NCBI GenBank assembly: GCA_025458465.1
Contig: JALOSK010000048.1
Location: 1 to 10,933, forward strand
From: Sandarakinorhabdus sp.
GTDB lineage: Bacteria > Pseudomonadota > Alphaproteobacteria > Sphingomonadales > Sphingomonadaceae
Direction: 5' to 3'
DNA: 10,933 nt
Shown here: piece after piece, positions 7,038-10,933 of the stretch
Position numbering within the stretch: position 1 is the first letter of the stretch
How the letters are laid out: each line of letters opens with the position of its first letter
Made by a program: the position numbers and the translations under genes
The notes under the pieces: model-generated
Databases searched by the model: none
What the model saw: only the letters and a program-made list of their open reading frames with translations
What the model was told of the DNA's origin: nothing

Positions 7038-8006
7038 CCAGTCCCGCAGCACCGCCAGATAGGCCGATGGATTGTCGTTCATGATGCTGTGGGCGGCGCC
7101 GGGAATCTCGGCAAATTCGGCGCCGATCCCGCGCGCGAAGCCGGCCACCGTTGCGGGACGGGCTTCGTCATCGGTGCCGGCAACGAACAGGGTGCGTGCC
7201 GGATCCAGCCGGGACAGCAGCGGGCGACCGTCATAATCCTTCAGCGTGCCGGTGCTGGTGAATTCGGCGCGGCCCCACATGTGGTTGTAAAGCCCGGCCG
7301 CGAACGGCACCGGCAGCGCGTCGCGATAGGCGGCGATGGCGGCCGGCGGGCGTTTCTGGCGCACATGACGGGCATAGAAGGCATCGGTGGCGGCCTTGCA
7401 GGCGGCTTCGGGCGCCGCGCCGGGCGTGTCGCAGCGATCCAGAAGGTCGCGCACGTCGGGCGGCATCCCGGCCTTGAGCAGGGCGGCATCCTGCAACCAG
7501 ATGGCGGTGGAAATCAAAGGCGATTGCAGCACCAGACTGGCGAGGGCGGCAGGGCGCCCGGCGCCATATTCCAGGCCCAGCGTCCCGCCCCAGCTGCCGC
7601 CCACGACATGCCAGCGGGCGATGCCGAAGTGGCTGCGGATGGCCTCGATCTCCGACAGGAAGCGCGGCACTGTCCAGTTGGCGGCATCCCCCGGCGTATC
7701 GGAACGCCCGCAATCGAGCTGGTCATAGAGGATGACCGCGCGTTCATCGGCCAGCGCGGTGGCGTTGAGCCAGCCCCAGTGCCCGCTGCCCGGCCCGCCG
7801 TGGATGAACAGAACCGGGGGGCGCCGCCCATCCAGCGCGCCATTCACGCGCACATGGATGCGCCCGCCTGCCACCTTCACCATCGCTTCGCGGTCGGGGG
7901 CAAGGCGGATGCCGGCGGCGGTGGCGCCTTCGGCCATCGGCTGCGCGGCCAGCCGGGCGGGCACCAGGCTGGCAAGCCCGCCGGCCAGAAGCGTGCGCCG
8001 CGCCAT
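7017..8006 (-). CDS. Alpha/beta hydrolase, proline iminopeptidase-like (S33), with Tat-type signal
   Basis: A 329-residue serine hydrolase. Oxyanion motif HGGPG is at 69-73, YDQLDCGRSD at 94-103, and nucleophile elbow GGSWGG at 136-141 (Ser138). Probable acid and base are Asp280 (GTDDEARP) and His306 (GAAHSIMND). The lid stretch MWGRAEF, then TGTLKDYD, is characteristic of the proline iminopeptidase family, which cleaves N-terminal Pro or small amides and esters. The N-terminus MARRTLLAGGLASLVPARLAAQP has a twin arginine, a hydrophobic core and an AxA-like end, suggesting periplasmic export by Tat or Sec. The ATG at 8006 shares its A with the cupin stop (TGATG); an open frame back to 8078 would only read cupin sequence out of frame. 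It is the last gene of the P450-cupin-hydrolase cassette. The real substrate is unknown. Confidence 0.9.
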   Translation of the reverse strand: MARRTLLAGGLASLVPARLAAQPMAEGATAAGIRLAPDREAMVKVAGGRIHVRVNGALDGRRPPVLFIHGGPGSGHWGWLNATALADERAVILYDQLDCGRSDTPGDAANWTVPRFLSEIEAIRSHFGIARWHVVGGSWGGTLGLEYGAGRPAALASLVLQSPLISTAIWLQDAALLKAGMPPDVRDLLDRCDTPGAAPEAACKAATDAFYARHVRQKRPPAAIAAYRDALPVPFAAGLYNHMWGRAEFTSTGTLKDYDGRPLLSRLDPARTLFVAGTDDEARPATVAGFARGIGAEFAEIPGAAHSIMNDNPSAYLAVLRDWFRMQDA

Positions 8007-8455
8007 CACGCCGCTGGGTCCGATTTGCGCCGGAAGCCGGCAGGATCGAGGTGCATGTCGATATCCGGATAATGGCATTCGTCGACGTCCTGCCGGTCGG
8101 TGCCGATGGCAAGGAAGCGACAGGGCAGCGCGGACCGGTTCTGCAGATGATGGCCGTTGGCGACACCGGCCGGGAAGCAGGCAATATCGCCGGGCTTCAG
8201 CACCGTCTCGCCATCGTCTTCCACCAGCACGGCCTCGCCCTCCAGCAGCACCAGCATCTCGTCCTCATGGCTGTGCCAGTGGCGCTGGCTGGACCAGGCC
8301 CCCGGCGCCAGCGTGACAAGATTGGCGCCAAACTGGGTGAGCCCTCCGGCAGCCGCCACGGCCTGCCAGCGTCGTCCCGCCACCGGCAGGTGATGGGGCG
8401 GCAGATAATGGGATCCGGCGTTCACCGGCAGGCTTGTGCAGTCGATCTTCGGCAT
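8006..8455 (-). CDS. Single-domain cupin protein
   Basis: A 149-residue small beta-barrel protein. Cupin motif 1 is present at 52-73 (Gly52, His59, His61, Glu66, Gly73; RHWHSHEDEM) and motif 2 at 89-106 (Gly89, Pro95, Gly97, His102, Asn106). All four classical metal ligands (two His and Glu, then His) are there, so it can bind a divalent metal. Cupins of this kind range from dioxygenases and isomerases to ligand-sensing or storage proteins; none can be chosen from sequence alone. It begins at the ATG at 8455, whose A is also the last base of the P450 stop (TGATG), and it ends in the same way on the hydrolase start. No separate promoter is likely. A role in the same pathway as the P450 is inferred from coupling. 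Confidence 0.9.
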   Translation of the reverse strand: MPKIDCTSLPVNAGSHYLPPHHLPVAGRRWQAVAAAGGLTQFGANLVTLAPGAWSSQRHWHSHEDEMLVLLEGEAVLVEDDGETVLKPGDIACFPAGVANGHHLQNRSALPCRFLAIGTDRQDVDECHYPDIDMHLDPAGFRRKSDPAA

Positions 8456-9690
8456 CAGCGCCGTTCAAGCACAACCGGCAGCGTGCGGAAACCATGCACG
8501 AAACATTGCGCCACGCGGGTGGCCTCGCCGATCTGGCGCGGGAACAGCCGGCGGGCCAGCAGTTCCTCGATCAGGATCGAAACTTGCAATTCCGCCAGCC
8601 GCGCCCCCACGCAGCGGTGGACGCCGAAGCCGAACGACAGGTGCCGCCGGGCATTGGCGCGGCTCACATCGAAGCGTTCGGCATCCGGGAACACGTCATC
8701 ATCGCGGTTGCCGCTGATGTACCAGACAACGATCTTGTCGCCCTTCTTCACCGGCACGCCGGCGATATCGGCATCGGCCACCGCCGTGCGTCGCATGTGG
8801 GACAATGGCGTCTGCCAGCGGATGACTTCCGAGACCGCGTTGCCGATCAGCGCCGGATCGGCTTCCAGCCTGGCCCATTCGCCATCGAAGCGATTGAACG
8901 CTTCCACCAGGCCCGACATCGAATTGCGCGTGGTGTCGTTGCCGCCCACGATCAGCAGGATGTAATTGCCGGTGCGTTCCTGGAACGGCATGTCGCCCAT
9001 GGCGTCGCTGTGGGCCATGGCGCTGATCAGATCGTCACCCGGCGGCTGTGCCTTGCGCTGCGCCATCAGTTCATCCAGCGCATGCGTCATGTCCAGAAGA
9101 TGCTGGTGACGAATGAGGTTGGTATCCGGGTTGAGCGCTGCCTCGATGTCGCCACCCCAATCCGACCACAAGGTGAGATCGCGGCGCTTTTCCCAAGGGT
9201 AATCGAACAATATGGCCAGCATGCCGGTGGTCAGCTCGATGGACACGCGGTCCACCCAGTCGAACGCCTCGCCAACGGGAAGGCCATCGAGCAGTTCGCA
9301 GGTGCGCTTGCGCACCTCGGTGGCCATGCGGGCGATCTGCGATGGCCCGAAAGCGGGCGCCACCACGCGGCGCTGTTCGCCATGGCGCGGCCGGTCCATG
9401 GCGATGAACTGCGGCAGGTTGAATTCGCCGAACAGGTCCACGATGGTGATGCCGCCAAATTCGTGGCTGCTGGAGAAAATGTCCGGCCGCGCTTCCACCG
9501 CCATGATGTCGGCGTGGCGCGTCACCGACCAATAGGGGCCAAACGGGCTGTTGGCCTGGAAATGCACCGGCGCTTCGGCCCGCAGCCGGGCAAACACCGG
9601 CCGCCAGCTGTCGTTGGCGTAAAGCGTCGCATCAGACACATCAATGGCAGACAGGGGCACATCAACCCCGAACGGTGCGAGCGTGGCCAT
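8455..9690 (-). CDS. Cytochrome P450, CYP153-like
   Basis: A 411-residue soluble bacterial P450, a heme monooxygenase. The I-helix oxygen-activation motif is GGNDTT at 249-254, the ExxR pair is Glu288/Arg291, and the heme loop is FGFGVHRCVG at 353-362 with the cysteine ligand at 360. The stretches GGITI, LPQFIAMDRP, GGNDTTRNSMSG and IRWQTPLSHMRRTA closely resemble CYP153, the terminal alkane and fatty-acyl hydroxylases common in sphingomonads, so hydroxylation of a medium-chain or alicyclic hydrophobe is likely. No ferredoxin or ferredoxin reductase gene is beside it, so electrons must come from partners encoded elsewhere. The ATG at 9690 has a strong GGGGAGG site 6 nt upstream. A frame open back to 10254 is just lack of stops opposite the DUF1330 gene. 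It heads a three-gene cassette. Confidence 0.93.
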   Translation of the reverse strand: MATLAPFGVDVPLSAIDVSDATLYANDSWRPVFARLRAEAPVHFQANSPFGPYWSVTRHADIMAVEARPDIFSSSHEFGGITIVDLFGEFNLPQFIAMDRPRHGEQRRVVAPAFGPSQIARMATEVRKRTCELLDGLPVGEAFDWVDRVSIELTTGMLAILFDYPWEKRRDLTLWSDWGGDIEAALNPDTNLIRHQHLLDMTHALDELMAQRKAQPPGDDLISAMAHSDAMGDMPFQERTGNYILLIVGGNDTTRNSMSGLVEAFNRFDGEWARLEADPALIGNAVSEVIRWQTPLSHMRRTAVADADIAGVPVKKGDKIVVWYISGNRDDDVFPDAERFDVSRANARRHLSFGFGVHRCVGARLAELQVSILIEELLARRLFPRQIGEATRVAQCFVHGFRTLPVVLERR

Positions 9691-9774
9691 ATCATCCTCC
9701 CCATTTTTCGTGCCGCTTTCTGCGGTCATTTCGGCGATGCTAACCCGAACATCCGCCAACCGCGAGTCCCGATC
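9691..9774. promoter_or_regulatory. Divergent promoter region between P450 and DUF1330 genes
   Basis: This 84-bp gap must hold the starts of both transcripts. I see a strong ribosome binding site for the P450 and a small CCGC-TTTCT-GCGG inverted repeat (9713-9725). I find no -35/-10 pair good enough to place a promoter on either strand. Confidence 0.4.
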
Positions 9775-10212
9775 ATGGCCATCCCGTCCCACGCCAATGT
9801 CGATACCGGCATCGATCCCACCCGCGACCAGGTGCGCGCGCTGCGGGATCATGGCCGCGATGGCCCGGTGGTGATGATGAACCTGCTGAAATTCCGCTCG
9901 ACGGCGCATTATCCGCCAAAGGCCGGGATGGCGCCCTGTTCGGGACGTGAGGCCTATGATCGCTATCAACACGCCTTCACTGTTGCGGTTGGGGCCATCA
10001 GTCAGGCCGAGGTGATCTATGATGGCCCGTGCGAGCAGGTCTTCATCGGCCAGGCCGGCACGGAGGCGACCGATTGGGACAAGTTGCTGTTGGTGCGCTA
10101 CCCCAGCCGGCAGCATTTCCTGGCGATGATGGCCGACGAAGCCTATCGGGACGCGCTCGTCCACCGCTATGCCGGGCTGGAGCGTACCGTGCTCATCCAG
10201 TGCGGCGGCTGA
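9775..10212 (+). CDS. DUF1330 family protein
   Basis: A 145-residue small soluble protein of the dimeric ferredoxin-like alpha/beta barrel type. The block GPVVMMNLLKFR (residues 30-41) is the family signature. The acidic and aromatic middle, then DWDKLLLVRYPSRQHFLAMMADEAYRD, gives the second beta-alpha unit expected of the fold. No enzyme activity is established for the family as far as I know; relatives of this fold include small oxygenases and isomerases. The start at 9775 has only a weak GAG upstream, but no in-frame alternative looks better. It is transcribed away from the P450 across an 84-bp gap, so the two may be co-regulated. The very long open frame running in from 8434 is antisense to the P450 and not coding. 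Confidence 0.82.
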   Translation: MAIPSHANVDTGIDPTRDQVRALRDHGRDGPVVMMNLLKFRSTAHYPPKAGMAPCSGREAYDRYQHAFTVAVGAISQAEVIYDGPCEQVFIGQAGTEATDWDKLLLVRYPSRQHFLAMMADEAYRDALVHRYAGLERTVLIQCGG

Positions 10213-10248
10213 TACTCGCCACCTTGACAGGCTTTCATGTCGCGCCTG

Positions 10249-10276
10249 TTGCACCGCAGCGCCGGCGCGCTATGTA
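10249..10276 (+). promoter_or_regulatory. Candidate promoter of the succinate dehydrogenase operon
   Basis: TTGCAC (10249-10254) and TATGTA (10271-10276) are 16 nt apart, 59 nt before the sdhC start, with no terminator between. Another TTGACA at 10224-10229 has no convincing -10. The -10 proposed is only a partial match. The gap 10213-10334 holds nothing else I can identify. Confidence 0.45.
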
Positions 10277-10334
10277 GGGCGCCAACAGGAAATGACGCGC
10301 GCCTTTCCGCAACCGGAAAAGCCAAGGGGGATCA

Positions 10335-10757
10335 ATGGCCTCACGCCCGACAGTGCAGCCGCCCGGTATGTCCGGTGGGCGCCCGCTTTCGCCGCACCTC
10401 ACCATCTGGAAATGGCGGGTGCACATGGCGGTGTCGATCGTGCACCGTGTCACCGGCCATGCGCTGGCGTTCGGCGCCGTGCTGATCTTCGCCTGGTGGC
10501 TGGCGGCACTGGCCAGCGGGCCGGCCTATTATCGCTTCTTCCTCGATCTCGTGCTGTCACCGGCCGGTGCGGTTGTTGGCATCGGCCTTACGTGGGCGGT
10601 GTTCCAGCACATGGGCAGCGGCATCCGCCACTTCATCATGGATGCCGGCGAGGGCTTTGATCTGGCCACGTCGCGCCGCATGGCGCAGGCCACGTTCGCC
10701 TTCTCCATCCTGGCCACCGCGGGCGTGTGGGCCTGGATCCTGCTGGGAGGCTATTGA
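10335..10757 (+). CDS. sdhC: Succinate dehydrogenase cytochrome b556 subunit
   Basis: SdhC is one of two membrane anchors of complex II; it helps bind heme b and the quinone that accepts electrons from succinate. The 140-residue protein has the signature RPLSPHLTIWKW (16-27), then SIVHRVTG (34-41), where the conserved Ser34 and Arg38 line the quinone site. Three membrane helices lie near 43-61, 73-92 and 117-138. His92, in QHMGSGIRH, aligns with the heme ligand His84 of E. coli SdhC, and His99 with His91. The ATG at 10335 is preceded by AAGGGGGAT. A proline- and glycine-rich N-terminal extension of about 15 residues precedes the signature. sdhD begins one base after its stop, and sdhA and sdhB are expected beyond the window. 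Confidence 0.95.
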   Translation: MASRPTVQPPGMSGGRPLSPHLTIWKWRVHMAVSIVHRVTGHALAFGAVLIFAWWLAALASGPAYYRFFLDLVLSPAGAVVGIGLTWAVFQHMGSGIRHFIMDAGEGFDLATSRRMAQATFAFSILATAGVWAWILLGGY

Positions 10758-10758
10758 G

Positions 10759-10933
10759 ATGGGCAACGGAACGCAGATTGGCCGCGTCCGCGGCTTGGGC
10801 GCCGGTGGCGGCGCCGTGGTGCATCACTGGTGGTTGCAGCGCGTCACCGCGGTGGGCAGCCTGATCCTGGTGCTGTGGTTCATCTTCAGCCTGGTGCGGC
10901 TGCCGGCCCTGGATTACGCCAGCACCGTGATGT
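10759..10933 (+). CDS. sdhD: Succinate dehydrogenase membrane anchor subunit, 5' part
   Basis: The first 58 codons of SdhD, the second membrane anchor of complex II, continue past the right edge. The N-terminus MGNGTQIGRVRGLGAGGGAV, then HHWWLQRVTAV, is typical of alphaproteobacterial SdhD. The first membrane helix follows (about residues 33-52). The second heme ligand lies further on and is not in the window. The ATG at 10759 is one base after the sdhC stop, with GGGAGG (10745-10750) inside the sdhC end as ribosome binding site, so both anchors are made from one message. Confidence 0.92.
   Translation, partial: MGNGTQIGRVRGLGAGGGAVVHHWWLQRVTAVGSLILVLWFIFSLVRLPALDYASTVM

Noticed and set aside
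7026..8072. 348-codon plus-strand open frame
   Set aside because: It is antisense to the alpha/beta hydrolase, which has a complete catalytic triad.
8434..9774. Long open frame on the plus strand running into the DUF1330 gene
   Set aside because: It is antisense to the whole P450 gene. Only the part from 9775 shows family similarity.

Overview
The window is high-GC, gene-dense DNA from an alphaproteobacterium, most likely of the order Sphingomonadales. I infer this from the protein styles: a large TonB-dependent receptor, a CYP153-like P450, a phosphotransferase plus DUF6285 pair, and SdhC/SdhD of alphaproteobacterial type. Strong GGC/GCC/CTG codon preference also leaves long open frames opposite real genes. 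There is no rRNA, tRNA, CRISPR array, insertion sequence or phage gene. No stretch over 300 bases lacks a gene.

Left part (1-4926, minus strand; transcription runs right to left). A TonB-dependent receptor (4926-2467) is followed by a strong intrinsic terminator (2411-2443). Then comes a tight run: pnuC (2375-1821), a NadR-type nicotinamide riboside kinase (1824-1291, 4-nt overlap), an SDR oxidoreductase (1283-582) and purA (566 to beyond base 1). Receptor, PnuC and kinase read as one uptake-and-trapping route for a pyridine nucleoside: outer membrane, inner membrane, then phosphorylation to NMN. purA carries a frameshift that looks like a 16-nt loss after codon 74, so as sequenced it cannot make adenylosuccinate synthetase.

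Middle (5109-6969, plus strand). Three genes are coupled by TGATG stop/start overlaps: a GNAT acetyltransferase, an APH-type phosphotransferase and a DUF6285 protein. The last two resemble the LvaA/LvaB hydroxyacyl-CoA kinase pair. The receptor and GNAT genes diverge across 182 bp holding a candidate promoter/operator and overlapping hairpins. The convergent junction at about 6948-7037 holds a small cluster of palindromic repeats.

Right part. On the minus strand a CYP153-like P450 (9690-8455), a cupin (8455-8006) and a Tat-type alpha/beta hydrolase (8006-7017) form a second cassette with TGATG overlaps. A DUF1330 gene (9775-10212) diverges from it. The succinate dehydrogenase operon starts at the right edge with sdhC (10335-10757) and partial sdhD (10759 to the end), preceded by a plausible promoter.

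Nothing here is a clearly new defence or mobile system. The most unusual points are the broken purA, the receptor-terminator-pnuC-kinase arrangement with its palindromic operator candidate, the convergent repeat cluster, and the P450-cupin-hydrolase cassette.
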